Assembly (NCBI RefSeq): GCF_024506395.1
Contig: NZ_JANIBO010000002.1
Location: forward strand, 1-64,000
DNA from: Cetobacterium sp. NK01
GTDB taxonomy: Bacteria; Fusobacteriota; Fusobacteriia; Fusobacteriales; Fusobacteriaceae
Direction of reading: 5' to 3'
Length of the DNA stretch: 64,000 bases
Below, one piece after another: positions 52,061-61,147 of this stretch (its first letter is position 1; every line of letters starts with the position of its first letter). The position numbers and the translations under genes are program-made. The notes under the pieces were generated by a model, which was not told the origin of the DNA, made no database searches, and saw nothing but the letters and a program-made list of their open reading frames with translations.

Positions 52061-54667
52061 TTAATTTTTTAAAAGTACTATTCCCTTTTCAGTAAACTCT
52101 AAAACAATTTCGTTTCCTTTTTCTTCTGTATATTTTAAATCTATTTTTTCTACTAAAGGCGGTATATTTAATTCTTCTCCAAGATAATCTACTTCAATAC
52201 TGTAGCTTTCAGTAAATAATCCACTTACATAAAAAATTCCATTTTCATCAGGAATGGTATTTTCTAAAACTTTTCCCTCTTTATCTTTTATTTTTATAAG
52301 TGTGTTATCATAAATATCTGTTATGTCTTTTTCACTTAAATTTAATTTTTTATCAACTATAAATGATCCTGATAGAGTCATCATAGCTTTTAGTGGAATA
52401 AATGCTTCGATAGTTCCTGTATTTGTTCCACGAACTGCAATTTTATTGTTTCCTAAAGAGTATGAAGGTTTTCTAATTTTAGGATTTAAATCATATAGAA
52501 TTCCATTTGGAACTCCAAAGAAATAGGCTTGGCCATTTTCAGCTGTTACCTCTTTTTGAGAGCCAATTTTAATCTCTACATTATCAACTAATTTTTCTCC
52601 AGAATCATATATGTTGTTACTATTTTCATCTACAAAAGCTATAACTTTAACTCTACTTGAATTCATACTTTCAATATTTCTAGTTACATTTTTCAAATCA
52701 ACAACTTTATCAACTCCAAGTTTGTAGTTTTGTGCACCGTTTTTTCCAGCAAACATTCCTGCACTTAACCAGTTGTCATAGTTTAAATCAAATCTAAAAG
52801 TAAATCTTGATTCATCTCTATTTGAATAACTGAACTCTATAGAAAAATCTAAGGTGTCCCAAAGATTTTTATTCATAAGTGTTAAGACACTTTCAAAATC
52901 TTTTCCATTCTCGCTCCACCTGTTGTTTAGTCTAGTATTAACGTAGTGTAATCCTGTGTAATAAAGATTGATAGAATACTCATCTCCATTGTTATTTCCA
53001 GTACTATATTCCCCAGTAACAAGAAGATCTCTCATTAAATTTTTATAAACTGAAACACCAACATCATAGTTTCTTTCAGTTTTGTCATTATAGTAATCAT
53101 TTATATAGTAATTTGTATCTATAGAGTAACCATTTCCAGGGTTATATTCTATTGTGTATGATCTTGCTGTTTCAAGATCATAGTATAAACCAAAGTTTTG
53201 ATGTTCTGTTCTTACTTTAAAATCATATATTTGTATTTGAGCTTCTAAGTATTCCTTAGTTCTTTTTTCTTTTCCTCTTTCTCCTCCTAAAACTAAAGTA
53301 TATGGCATTCTAAAAACATAGTTAGAGTAAACAGCTTCAGCATTAAAAAGATCTATATATTGAGTTCTATCATTAGAAGTATCAATACTTCTTATATATC
53401 CAGTTCCTAAAGTTAGATTTTCTGTAAGACCATAGTATATATTTCCTTCGCTAGCATATTTTTTAGAGTTATGATCCTCTCTTATTTTGAAATCATACTC
53501 AATCTCTCCTCTATTTTGCTGTCTAAAATCAACAGCAGTATTGATATCTATTGTATATATTTTTCCATTTGGTTCATGTACTCTTAAAGTATATTCTCTA
53601 TCATTTTTTATTTCTGAGTTTTGAAACTCTACAATACCATTTTCAGCATATTGAACTGCAATGGGAAATCCAAGATACAGCAGTTCAACTCTACTACCAA
53701 TAGGAACATTCTCTCTAATGACAATATCTTTTCCCACGTAGAAATATCCCTTTTCTTTTTTTAAACTAAGGCCTAGTTCACGTTCCACTGCTCCATAACT
53801 TCCAAATTCAAGTGAGTGATTTTTATAAATTTCAGGGTAGTAAAGGTAAGTATCTCCTAGTGTTTTTTCTTTTATATCATAAGATGTTGTAAATTCGCCA
53901 AAGAGAAGATTACCTTGATATTCTAAATCTCCAGTCCATCCTGTTTGGAAATTCTCTCCCTTATTCTTTGATAACTCTCCTTGAACATTGAATCTCATAT
54001 ATCCAATATCAAAGAATCTATTTTTATTTGTATAGACAATATCATTTTTATTCTCTTTTGTAAGTTCGTTATCTAATCTATTTTCTAAAGAGGTATCAAT
54101 TTCAAAAGGAGTGCTAAATGTCAAGTAAGTTTTAATAAGTAATTTTTTAGGATCTATCTCTAAAGATTCTGTGAAAATCTCTTTAAATAATCCAATCTCT
54201 ATATAGATCTCGTTTCCATCTTTAAATACTTCTGATTCTTTAAATTGTATTTTTCTATTGGGATTGCTTAAAGTTGCAGTGTGTTGTGTCCAATTTATAT
54301 CTATATTATCAAGGTCTTTTCCAACTTTCATGGAAATCTTATTTTTTTCAAAGTCATAGTTTTTAAATCTAATTATCTCTAAAAATTCTATTAATGGAAT
54401 ATAATCATAACCATCTTTTTTTAAAAGTTTTAAATGAGTTCCTCGAACTCTTCCGTTAACTATTACAGAATAAATCATCTCATCATTTATAAGAGTAGCA
54501 CCTTGTAATTCAGCTTTTAAAATTTCATATTCCTCTTCTGAGATGAGATCTTGAGCTTTAAAAGCATCTAAATCCTCTAGGGAGTAGTCTGTTGAATATG
54601 AAGTTGTAAATAGAATCAATCCGACACTAAGAAGATTCTTTAAAAATCTACTATCTGTTTTTTTCAT
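52061..54667 (-). CDS. outer-membrane usher of a chaperone-usher pilus
   Basis: An 868-residue exported protein matching usher length (about 800-880). After a signal peptide it has an unusual N-terminal SHOCT-like helical piece (LEDLDAFKAQDLISEEEYEI), a strand domain, a long barrel of alternating aromatic strands (YSNRDESRFTFRFDLNY, YDVGVSVYKNLM), a plug-like region (GSRVELLYLGFPIAVQYAENG), and at 670-760 an SD-rich Ig/carboxypeptidase-like domain (DENSNNIYDSGEKLVDNV) as in ushers' C-terminal domains. It exports and assembles subunits delivered by the two chaperones. It lies 22 nt after chaperone 2. Confidence 0.78.
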   Translation of the reverse strand: MKKTDSRFLKNLLSVGLILFTTSYSTDYSLEDLDAFKAQDLISEEEYEILKAELQGATLINDEMIYSVIVNGRVRGTHLKLLKKDGYDYIPLIEFLEIIRFKNYDFEKNKISMKVGKDLDNIDINWTQHTATLSNPNRKIQFKESEVFKDGNEIYIEIGLFKEIFTESLEIDPKKLLIKTYLTFSTPFEIDTSLENRLDNELTKENKNDIVYTNKNRFFDIGYMRFNVQGELSKNKGENFQTGWTGDLEYQGNLLFGEFTTSYDIKEKTLGDTYLYYPEIYKNHSLEFGSYGAVERELGLSLKKEKGYFYVGKDIVIRENVPIGSRVELLYLGFPIAVQYAENGIVEFQNSEIKNDREYTLRVHEPNGKIYTIDINTAVDFRQQNRGEIEYDFKIREDHNSKKYASEGNIYYGLTENLTLGTGYIRSIDTSNDRTQYIDLFNAEAVYSNYVFRMPYTLVLGGERGKEKRTKEYLEAQIQIYDFKVRTEHQNFGLYYDLETARSYTIEYNPGNGYSIDTNYYINDYYNDKTERNYDVGVSVYKNLMRDLLVTGEYSTGNNNGDEYSINLYYTGLHYVNTRLNNRWSENGKDFESVLTLMNKNLWDTLDFSIEFSYSNRDESRFTFRFDLNYDNWLSAGMFAGKNGAQNYKLGVDKVVDLKNVTRNIESMNSSRVKVIAFVDENSNNIYDSGEKLVDNVEIKIGSQKEVTAENGQAYFFGVPNGILYDLNPKIRKPSYSLGNNKIAVRGTNTGTIEAFIPLKAMMTLSGSFIVDKKLNLSEKDITDIYDNTLIKIKDKEGKVLENTIPDENGIFYVSGLFTESYSIEVDYLGEELNIPPLVEKIDLKYTEEKGNEIVLEFTEKGIVLLKN

Positions 54668-54689
54668 TCTCCATCCCCCTAAATAGATT

Positions 54690-55412
54690 TTAGATTTTGA
54701 TTTTCATGATTGTAACTTCGTTTTCTTTTATTAATAAAGTATTGTAATTTTTAATATTTTTAAAAATAATATCATCCTTAATCTCTTGATTAAACTCTTT
54801 TAAATCTAGTTCTTCATTTATTAAAAATCTTTTATTCCCCAGTAAAAAACTATTTTTATTTTTTGAATCACTTAAATAAAATGAAAATGTTCCACGTCTA
54901 TTTCCAGTGTTTTTTATTTTTCCAAAAAACTCTAGTTTTTTATTTTCTTTTTTTATAACTAAGTTTTTCAAAGTTAAATTGGTTTTTAGATCTCCTACAT
55001 ACCCTACAATTTCCATTTTAAGATTTGTTAAAATTTTAAGAGTAGAACTCTTATTTTTTATCTCTTTTTCAGTTACAACGGGCATCTCTTTAATACCTAA
55101 AACTGTTGTGTATTCTCCTGATTCACTTCCCTTAGGTGCTTTTATAAAAACTTTTAAAACACCCTCTTGCCCGGGTTTTAGGTTAAGGGTTTTCGGGTAA
55201 TACTCCACCCAGCTAGTCATATCTTTTCCTTTTTTACTTTTTTCCACAGAGAAAATATATTTAATTGAAGTATTAGTGCCGTTATATAGGTAATACTCTT
55301 CAATTTCCCCAGAACCACCTATATTTTTATCAAAGTTTACAGGATGAATATTAACATATGAGTATACCTTAGAGAATAGAAGCATAAGTATAATAAAGAT
55401 ATTTTTTTTCAT
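54690..55412 (-). CDS. periplasmic pilus chaperone 2 (PapD-like)
   Basis: A 240-residue periplasmic chaperone with signal peptide (cut near SYV). Strand pattern VNIHPVNFDKNIGGSGEIEEYYLYN and MTSWVEYYPKTLNLKPGQEGVLKVFIKAPKG match the first Ig domain; residues after 130 form the second (KLEFFGKIKNTGNRRGTFSFYL). The basic residue usually in the cleft (Arg8 of PapD) is not obvious. It is a paralogue of chaperone 1 at 56140. It holds subunits by donor-strand complementation before passing them to the usher, the next gene. Confidence 0.78.
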   Translation of the reverse strand: MKKNIFIILMLLFSKVYSYVNIHPVNFDKNIGGSGEIEEYYLYNGTNTSIKYIFSVEKSKKGKDMTSWVEYYPKTLNLKPGQEGVLKVFIKAPKGSESGEYTTVLGIKEMPVVTEKEIKNKSSTLKILTNLKMEIVGYVGDLKTNLTLKNLVIKKENKKLEFFGKIKNTGNRRGTFSFYLSDSKNKNSFLLGNKRFLINEELDLKEFNQEIKDDIIFKNIKNYNTLLIKENEVTIMKIKI

Positions 55413-55422
55413 AGTTGTTCTC

Positions 55423-55456
55423 CTTAAAAAAGCCTCTAAACTTCTTAGAGGCTTTT
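55423..55456 (-). terminator. attenuating terminator after the pilin gene
   Basis: Reverse strand AAAAGCCTCTAA-GAAGT-TTAGAGGCTTTT (12 bp, perfect) with T run, in the 59-nt gap between pilin and chaperone 2. A partial stop here would leave more pilin mRNA than usher mRNA. Confidence 0.8.
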
Positions 55457-55471
55457 AAATTTTTAGTTATC

Positions 55472-56119
55472 TTATTTTGAAGTGGCCTTATCAACAACTA
55501 GAGCTGGGTTTTTACTAAATTTAACGCTTAATGTTGATGTATTTGAATAACTGCCTTCATCTAAATTAGCTTGTTGAAATTCAGTAGCCTCTATTTTTGA
55601 GTTTAAATCAACTTGTATATGCTTTATATTTTTATTTGTTGAAAATATATTAGTGTGAGTATTTTTATTACCAGCTAAAGATAAGGTAAGACCTTTTGAA
55701 GTAGCAGAAGCAGCATTAAAAACTCTTCCAGTTAGTGTATGCGCCATACGGACATTATTATCTGAATGAGTTAAATTATTGTGAGGACTTGTAAGAGATA
55801 TTTTTAGCATAGTATTGTCAGGGAAATTGTTATCATTTGCTCTTTTTATATAAACAGACCTACTTACTTTAGAAGGAGATGTACTTCCCTTCATAATTGT
55901 TCCATGATCTAATTCAATTGATTTTATTGCTGTTACTCCCTCTGGTCTTTCTGTTATGATAAGTCCTGAATCAACTATAAATGCCTTTGTTGTAATATCA
56001 ATTTGATTCTCACCACTAGCTCTAGGGGTTCCAGTTGATTGTGATGGTCCAATTGGCGTTGATGGTACGGCCATAAGTGTTGCTGATAATGCTAATAATC
56101 CTAATAAAACCTTTTTCAT
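55472..56119 (-). CDS. probable major pilin subunit
   Basis: A 215-residue secreted protein with signal peptide (cut after LMA, VPSTP begins the mature part). Low in aromatics and rich in Ser/Thr/Asn strands (ITTKAFIVDSGLIITERPEG, VSRSVYIKRANDNNFPD, and the C-terminal STLSVKFSKNPALVV), which is typical of pilin-like beta sandwiches. No Cys. The gene is between two chaperones and is followed by an attenuating terminator, the arrangement expected for the most abundant subunit. A named family cannot be assigned. Confidence 0.62.
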   Translation of the reverse strand: MKKVLLGLLALSATLMAVPSTPIGPSQSTGTPRASGENQIDITTKAFIVDSGLIITERPEGVTAIKSIELDHGTIMKGSTSPSKVSRSVYIKRANDNNFPDNTMLKISLTSPHNNLTHSDNNVRMAHTLTGRVFNAASATSKGLTLSLAGNKNTHTNIFSTNKNIKHIQVDLNSKIEATEFQQANLDEGSYSNTSTLSVKFSKNPALVVDKATSK

Positions 56120-56139
56120 TTTTTTCCTCCTTATATTAT

Positions 56140-56850
56140 CTATATTTTTAGTTTGTTGATAGTTCTATAGTTTATATCTTCGTATATCTCTATTTCGTAA
56201 GGATGATTTTTTTTCATTCCATCTAACTCTAAAGTTATCTTTTTACTTTCTCCTGCATATATACGCCCTAAAGTATTTCTAACTAAAGTATTGTTTTTAC
56301 CCTTAACTTGTATCCCAAACTCTACCCCTCTTTTATCAGATGGATTTTTTATAGCAATATCTAATTTTGTCTTTCCATTTTCTTCATAAACTTTATAGTT
56401 ATCTATTTTTATGAACGGTTCTAAATTTCCAACATATCCAATCATCTCTATAGATGCATTTATTCTAATTCCTACATTGGACTTTATTCCTGTTCCATCC
56501 TTTTTTATACTTGGAACTGATATGAGTGAACTATCTAAGTGAAAACCATATTCACCATCTTTTGATTCTTTTGGTGCTTTAGCAAAAACTTTTAAAAGCC
56601 CAGTTTCTCCTGGTTTAACTGTTAAAACTTTTGGATAAAATTCAACCCATTGGCTCATATCTCCTCTTATGTCACTTCCAGGAGATACAGCAAACTTATA
56701 TCTTAAAGTTTCTAAGCCGTTATTAGGAAAATAAAACTCTTGATACCCTTCACCGTTATCTATTCTTTTTTCAAATCCATCTGGCATTATGTGAAAACTG
56801 TAAGAAATGATATTTAAAATTATAAAAAAAAGTGTAATTAATTTTTTCAT
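56140..56850 (-). CDS. periplasmic pilus chaperone 1 (PapD-like)
   Basis: A 236-residue periplasmic chaperone. Signal peptide to about residue 18, then SFHIMPDGFEKRIDNGEGYQ; strand-rich Ig domain 1 with MSQWVEFYPKVLTVKPGETGLL and FAKAPKESKDGEYGFHL; domain 2 begins near KIDNYKVYEENGKTKLDIAI. It shares the WVE(F/Y)YPK...LKPG pattern with chaperone 2 in this locus. It is the first gene after the c-di-GMP riboswitch and the terminator. The subunit served is not known; the pilin is the next gene (20 nt). Confidence 0.78.
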   Translation of the reverse strand: MKKLITLFFIILNIISYSFHIMPDGFEKRIDNGEGYQEFYFPNNGLETLRYKFAVSPGSDIRGDMSQWVEFYPKVLTVKPGETGLLKVFAKAPKESKDGEYGFHLDSSLISVPSIKKDGTGIKSNVGIRINASIEMIGYVGNLEPFIKIDNYKVYEENGKTKLDIAIKNPSDKRGVEFGIQVKGKNNTLVRNTLGRIYAGESKKITLELDGMKKNHPYEIEIYEDINYRTINKLKI

Positions 56851-56881
56851 GTTGCCCCCCGTTATAAAGTTAAAAATTTAT

Positions 56882-56926
56882 AAAAAAAAGTTGCACCTAT
56901 TGTATAGCGATACAACTTGTGCAACT
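56882..56926 (-). terminator. riboswitch-controlled terminator before the pilus operon
   Basis: Reverse strand AGTTGCAC pairs with GTGCAACT, with an inner hairpin TTGTAT/ATACAA and a run of seven T. The 5' arm AGTTGCAC is also the 3' strand of aptamer P1, so aptamer folding and terminator folding exclude each other. Confidence 0.88.
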
Positions 56927-56990
56927 GGCTGCCATTTAACAGGCCCTATAGTTTTGCGTCCTCAAATTTCTTTGAGTTTGCCATATTTTA
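56919..56990 (-). promoter_or_regulatory. c-di-GMP-I (GEMM) riboswitch of the pilus operon
   Basis: Reverse strand: GGCAAAC, tetraloop region AAAGAAATTT, diagnostic GACGCAAAAC, GGGCC, then GCAGCCAGTTGC, with GCAA/TTGC forming P1. Ligand binding would hold the TTGC strand and block the terminator, giving an ON switch. It lies in the 402-nt gap 56851-57253 between the pilus operon and the GntR gene; the rest of the gap holds promoters only. Confidence 0.9.
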
Positions 56991-57007
56991 TTTTATGATT
57001 GGCTATA

Positions 57008-57013
57008 ATTATA
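57008..57013 (-). promoter_or_regulatory. -10 element of the pilus operon
   Basis: TATAAT on the reverse strand, 18 nt upstream of the aptamer. No good -35 is seen behind it because a run of nine T occupies that area. Confidence 0.45.
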
Positions 57014-57253
57014 GAGCATTTTAAAAAAAAATTCTATTAGAAATTTTTGTATATTTATTTTAATTTTTTTCTAGTATAAAAAAACGAACTATATACATAC
57101 AAGTTTGGTATTAGTGAAAAATGTTTCAAGTATAATCTATAAGTTTGTTTTTTAGATGTTTTTGAAATATTATATAAAATTTTGCAAATTTATAAAGGGT
57201 GAGGTATATAAAATTACTGAAGGATTTAATTAGGAGATGGCTAAGGGGGAAAA

Positions 57254-57925
57254 ATGCAGATAAAAAGAAAAAAATCAATTCGTGAACAAGTTTATGAATA
57301 TTTAAAAGAGGAGATTGTAAACGGAAAAATAGAGGAAGAAAGTAGAATTGTAGAAGAGGAATATGCATTGAAATTAAATGTAAGTAGAACTCCTTTGAGA
57401 GAAGCTATTAGAATGCTTGAGTTAGAGGGGCTTATAGAAGGAAGAGAAAAAGGAGGAGTAATAGTTCCTAAAACAACAAAAAAAGATGTAGAAGAGGTAA
57501 TAAAAATAAGAATGGCTTTAGAAACTGTTATTTTTCAAGAAATATTTGAAAAGGTTACTGAACATGATATAAAAAAATTAGAAAAAAATATAGATAAAAC
57601 AAAGTTAATAATAGAAAATGAGAAAGAATCTTCAAATGTATTTAAATATTTTTCTGAATTTAATAGAATTCTCTATCATATTGCAGATTCACCAAGAGTT
57701 GTAAATTTAATTAATAATTTAAATCTATACTTAAAAAAATTTAGAAAAATATCTATTGAAAACAGTAATCGGAGATTAAATGCTCACAAAGATCATGTTA
57801 ATATGGTAGAATTTATAAAAAAAGATAGAAAAAAAGAGATAATAGATTTAAATAAAAAACATCTATTAGAGGCAAAAGAGTTTTTAATACAGCAGTTAGA
57901 AATACGTGAAAATAAAAGTTACTAA
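57254..57925 (+). CDS. GntR/FCD-family transcription regulator 1
   Basis: A 223-residue GntR regulator: winged HTH at residues 8-72 (IREQVYEYLKEEIVNGKI, VSRTPLREAIRMLELEGLI) and an all-helical FCD effector domain to the end (IRMALETVIFQEIF, FNRILYHIADSPRVV, AHKDHVNMVEFI). FCD proteins bind small organic acids, often with a metal. GGGGGA precedes the ATG. It is divergent from the pilus operon and followed by a second GntR gene, a hydratase and a TctCBA transporter, so it is likely one of their two controllers. Confidence 0.88.
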   Translation: MQIKRKKSIREQVYEYLKEEIVNGKIEEESRIVEEEYALKLNVSRTPLREAIRMLELEGLIEGREKGGVIVPKTTKKDVEEVIKIRMALETVIFQEIFEKVTEHDIKKLEKNIDKTKLIIENEKESSNVFKYFSEFNRILYHIADSPRVVNLINNLNLYLKKFRKISIENSNRRLNAHKDHVNMVEFIKKDRKKEIIDLNKKHLLEAKEFLIQQLEIRENKSY

Positions 57926-57965
57926 AATATTTTTTCTTGCTAAAACATCTAAAAGAAAGTATTAT

Positions 57966-57985
57966 ATTGTATATAATATATTTAG
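57966..57985 (+). promoter_or_regulatory. operator/promoter-like site before GntR 2
   Basis: ATATTGTATATAATAT contains TATAAT and resembles the TTGTATACAA sites further on; autoregulation is possible. Confidence 0.4.
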
Positions 57986-57998
57986 GAGATTATAATTC

Positions 57999-58628
57999 AT
58001 GAGAAAAAGTAGTAGTGATAATATCTATGAAACAATAAAAAATGATTTGTTAGTTGGGAATATAGATTTTGGAGATAAGATTGTTGAAATTGATTATGCT
58101 AATAAGCTAAATGTAAGTAGGACTCCTTTGAGAGAAGCTATAAAAAAACTTGAAATTGAGGGGATCATAGAAAGATTACCTAATGGAAGATTAAGAGTTA
58201 TGGAGATTACTCCACAAAAAATTGATGAAATATTTGAAATTAGAATTTGCTTAGAGGGGATTTTATTTGATTCAATTATTAAAAATAAAAATGAAATTGA
58301 AAGAATATATCAAAATCTTGTTCTAACAAAATATTTAATAGATACGGAAAATTGGAGTGAAGTAAGAAGACTATTTTTAGAATATAACTCTCTTGTTTAT
58401 TCGGCGTCCTCTTTAGAATATGCAGTGAAAATTTTAAGACACTATGATTTTATTATTTCAGCTCTAAAGAGAAAATCTTTAAAAAATGAGAATAGAATTT
58501 TAAAAGCTTATAATGAGCATTTAGAAATTATAAATTTATTGAAAGAGGATGAGTTAGAAAAAGCAAAAGAAGCCAATAGAATACACCTATTAAATGCAAA
58601 AGAGGGAGTGAAAAATGCTATCAAGTAA
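57999..58628 (+). CDS. GntR/FCD-family transcription regulator 2
   Basis: A 209-residue paralogue of the preceding regulator: HTH with VSRTPLREAIKKLEIEGII at residues about 37-55 (the recognition helix SRTPLREAI is shared with regulator 1, suggesting the same or similar operator), then an FCD-type helical domain that is shorter and diverged. Its stop lies inside the left arm of the terminator at 58611. Two near-identical recognition helices next to three TTGTATAC-like sites suggest the proteins bind those sites, with different or antagonistic effectors. Confidence 0.86.
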   Translation: MRKSSSDNIYETIKNDLLVGNIDFGDKIVEIDYANKLNVSRTPLREAIKKLEIEGIIERLPNGRLRVMEITPQKIDEIFEIRICLEGILFDSIIKNKNEIERIYQNLVLTKYLIDTENWSEVRRLFLEYNSLVYSASSLEYAVKILRHYDFIISALKRKSLKNENRILKAYNEHLEIINLLKEDELEKAKEANRIHLLNAKEGVKNAIK

Positions 58629-58650
58629 AATTGATAGCATTTTTTTTATA
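58611..58650 (+). terminator. terminator after the GntR pair
   Basis: AAAAATGCTATCAA (58611-58624) pairs with TTGATAGCATTTTT (58631-58644), loop GTAAAA, T run. Confidence 0.88.
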
Positions 58651-58688
58651 AAAAAAATTGACAAATGAAAAAAAAAATAATAAATTAT

Positions 58689-58702
58689 AATTGTATACAA
58701 TT
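58689..58702. promoter_or_regulatory. GntR-type operator before the hydratase
   Basis: AATTGTATACAATT is a perfect 14-bp palindrome, 27 nt before the hydratase ATG; TTGACA (58658-58663) lies upstream and TATAAT (58686-58691) overlaps it, though their 22-bp spacing is too long for a standard promoter. Confidence 0.65.
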
Positions 58703-58728
58703 ATTCAAAAATGAAAAAGGAGGAATTT

Positions 58729-60972
58729 ATGATAACTCTATATAACAAAGGGGTTTTTTTAGTTGATGGAAAAGATATTATTCAAAATGAAAGTATTGTA
58801 GAAAGTGGTAAAAGCGAAGCTAAAAAGGGAACAATAACTTATGAAATATTAAAAAAACATAATATTTCAAATGATATGGAAAATTTAAAATTGAAATTTG
58901 ATTGTCTAGCCTCACATGATATAACCTATGTTGGAATAATTCAAACAGCAAAAGCTAGTGGCCTTGAAAAATTTCCCATTCCATACGTATTAACAAATTG
59001 TCATAATACTTTATGTGCTGTAGGTGGAACGATAAATGAAGATGATCATATGTATGGGTTATCAGCTGCTAAAAAATATGGTGGTATCTACGTTCCTCCT
59101 CATCAAGGAGTAATTCATCAATATATGAGAGAAACAATGGCAGGATGTGGAAAAATGATCTTAGGATCAGATAGTCACACAAGATATGGAGCTCTAGGTA
59201 CAATAGCAATAGGCGAAGGTGGAGGAGAATTAGTAAAACAGATTTTAAATAAAACTTATGACATAAAGTACCCAGAAGTTATTGGAGTATATTTAAAAGG
59301 TAAGCCTAGAAATGGAATTGGTCCACAAGATGTTGCTTTGACAATTATTAAAGCTGTATTTAAAAATGGATTTGTAAAAAATAAAGTTATGGAATTTATC
59401 GGAGAGGGAATATCTAATTTAAATGTTGAATTTAGAAATGGAATAGATGTTATGACTACAGAAACAACATGCCTAACTTCAGTATGGAAAACAGATAAAA
59501 GTGTAGAAGAGTACTTAAAGGATCATAATCGAGAAAGTGATTATAAAAAATTAGAGCCTAAGAAAGTTGCTTTTTATGATGGAATGATTATTGTAGATTT
59601 AGATCAGATTGAATCTATGATTGCGTTGCCTTTTCATCCAAGTAACGTATATTCAATAAAAGAGTTACAAAATAATTTAGAAGAGATTTTAACAAAAGTA
59701 GAAAAAGAAGCTTTTGAGCAAGGCATTAAAATAGATCTAAAAAGTAAAATAAAAAATGGAGATTTTTTTGCAGAACAAGGAGTGATCGCTGGGTGTGCAG
59801 GAGGGACTTATGACAATATAGTTGATGTTGCAGATATTTTAAATAATAGATCTGTAGGAGTAGATTTTTCACTAAATATTTATCCATCTAGTCAACCAAC
59901 ATATATTGAATTAAATAAAAATGGATCGATAGAAAAAATAATGGAGAGTGGAACAGTTGTAAGATCAGCTTTTTGTGGACCGTGTTTTGGTGCAGGAGAT
60001 ACTCCGGCAAATGGACAATTAAGTCTTAGACACACAACAAGAAATTTTCCAAATAGAGAGGGATCAAAACCTGGAGATGGTCAGATATCTATGGTAGCTC
60101 TAATGGATGCTAGATCTATAGCAGCAACAGCTATTAATGGTGGAAAATTAACAGCAGCAACAGAGTTAGATATAAATTTTAGTAAACCAAAGTATATATT
60201 TAACGATAAGGTCTATAAAAATAAAGTTTATGAAGGATTTCAAAAAAGTTATGACTTAGAGTTAAGATATGCTCCAAACATAGTGGATTGGCCTAAAATG
60301 CCAAAATTGACAAAAAATATACTACTTAAAGTTTGTGCAGTAATAAATGATCCAGTAACAACAACAGATGAGTTGATCCCTTCTGGTGAAACATCGTCAT
60401 ATCGTTCAAATCCTATGAGATTAGCTGAATTTACTCTTTCAAGAAGAGTTCCAGATTATGTTAAAAATGCTAAAAGTATACATAGTTTTGAAGTTCAAAG
60501 AGAACTTGGACAAGATCCATTTACAAAAGAACTAAAAGATGTATTTCATAAGATTAAAGAAATAGATAAAGATGTTGAGCCTTTGGATATTGGAATAGGT
60601 AGTACAATATATGCTAATAAACCTGGAGATGGTTCAGCAAGAGAGCAAGCAGCTTCATGCCAAAAAGTTTTAGGTGGTTGGGCAAATATAGCTAAGGAGT
60701 ATGCAACTAAACGTTATAGATCAAATTTAATAAATTGGGGAATGATACCATTTACTTTAGATCAAGATGTTAATTTTGAAAATGGTGATTATATTTATAT
60801 AAAAGATATAGAGAAAAGTATAAAAAATAAAGTAGAGATAATAGAAGCCTATCTAATTTCATCTATAAATAATAGTATAGAAAAAATAGAGTTAAAAATA
60901 GATTCCTTAACAAATACAGAAAGAGATATTTTAATCAAAGGTTGTCTTATAAATTATTATAAAGAATCATAG
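58729..60972 (+). CDS. aconitase-family hydratase (YbhJ-like)
   Basis: A 747-residue [4Fe-4S] hydro-lyase of the aconitase superfamily, most like E. coli YbhJ. Likely cluster cysteines are in [12 protein letters not shown] and [15 protein letters not shown]; other aconitase landmarks are [35 protein letters not shown] and [11 protein letters not shown]. It would isomerise or hydrate a tri- or dicarboxylic acid. I start at ATG 58729 because AAGGAGG lies inside the first codons of the longer frame from 58711. It precedes tctCBA and is under a GntR-type palindrome, so its substrate is probably the imported tricarboxylate. Confidence 0.87.
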   Translation: MITLYNKGVFLVDGKDIIQNESIVESGKSEAKKGTITYEILKKHNISNDMENLKLKFDCLASHDITYVGIIQTAKASGLEKFPIPYVLTNCHNTLCAVGGTINEDDHMYGLSAAKKYGGIYVPPHQGVIHQYMRETMAGCGKMILGSDSHTRYGALGTIAIGEGGGELVKQILNKTYDIKYPEVIGVYLKGKPRNGIGPQDVALTIIKAVFKNGFVKNKVMEFIGEGISNLNVEFRNGIDVMTTETTCLTSVWKTDKSVEEYLKDHNRESDYKKLEPKKVAFYDGMIIVDLDQIESMIALPFHPSNVYSIKELQNNLEEILTKVEKEAFEQGIKIDLKSKIKNGDFFAEQGVIAGCAGGTYDNIVDVADILNNRSVGVDFSLNIYPSSQPTYIELNKNGSIEKIMESGTVVRSAFCGPCFGAGDTPANGQLSLRHTTRNFPNREGSKPGDGQISMVALMDARSIAATAINGGKLTAATELDINFSKPKYIFNDKVYKNKVYEGFQKSYDLELRYAPNIVDWPKMPKLTKNILLKVCAVINDPVTTTDELIPSGETSSYRSNPMRLAEFTLSRRVPDYVKNAKSIHSFEVQRELGQDPFTKELKDVFHKIKEIDKDVEPLDIGIGSTIYANKPGDGSAREQAASCQKVLGGWANIAKEYATKRYRSNLINWGMIPFTLDQDVNFENGDYIYIKDIEKSIKNKVEIIEAYLISSINNSIEKIELKIDSLTNTERDILIKGCLINYYKES

Positions 60973-61018
60973 TGTATGAAAAAAATATTTTATTTTCAAT
61001 AAAAGTGCAAAAATAAAA

Positions 61019-61059
61019 TTGACATTACAAAAAAATGTTGTATACTCTATTGTATACAA
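61019..61059 (+). promoter_or_regulatory. promoter with two GntR-type operators before tctC
   Basis: TTGACA (61019-61024), 16-bp spacer, TATACT (61041-61046). TTGTATAC at 61038-61045 covers the -10, and a full TTGTATACAA follows at 61050-61059, as at 58691. This places tctCBA under the same control as the hydratase. Confidence 0.65.
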
Positions 61060-61147
61060 AAAAACATATCCAGGATACAGAATACCAGAATATTAAATTA
61101 AAACTTTTCTTTAAAGTTTTAAAATAACTATAAAAAGGGGAGATATT

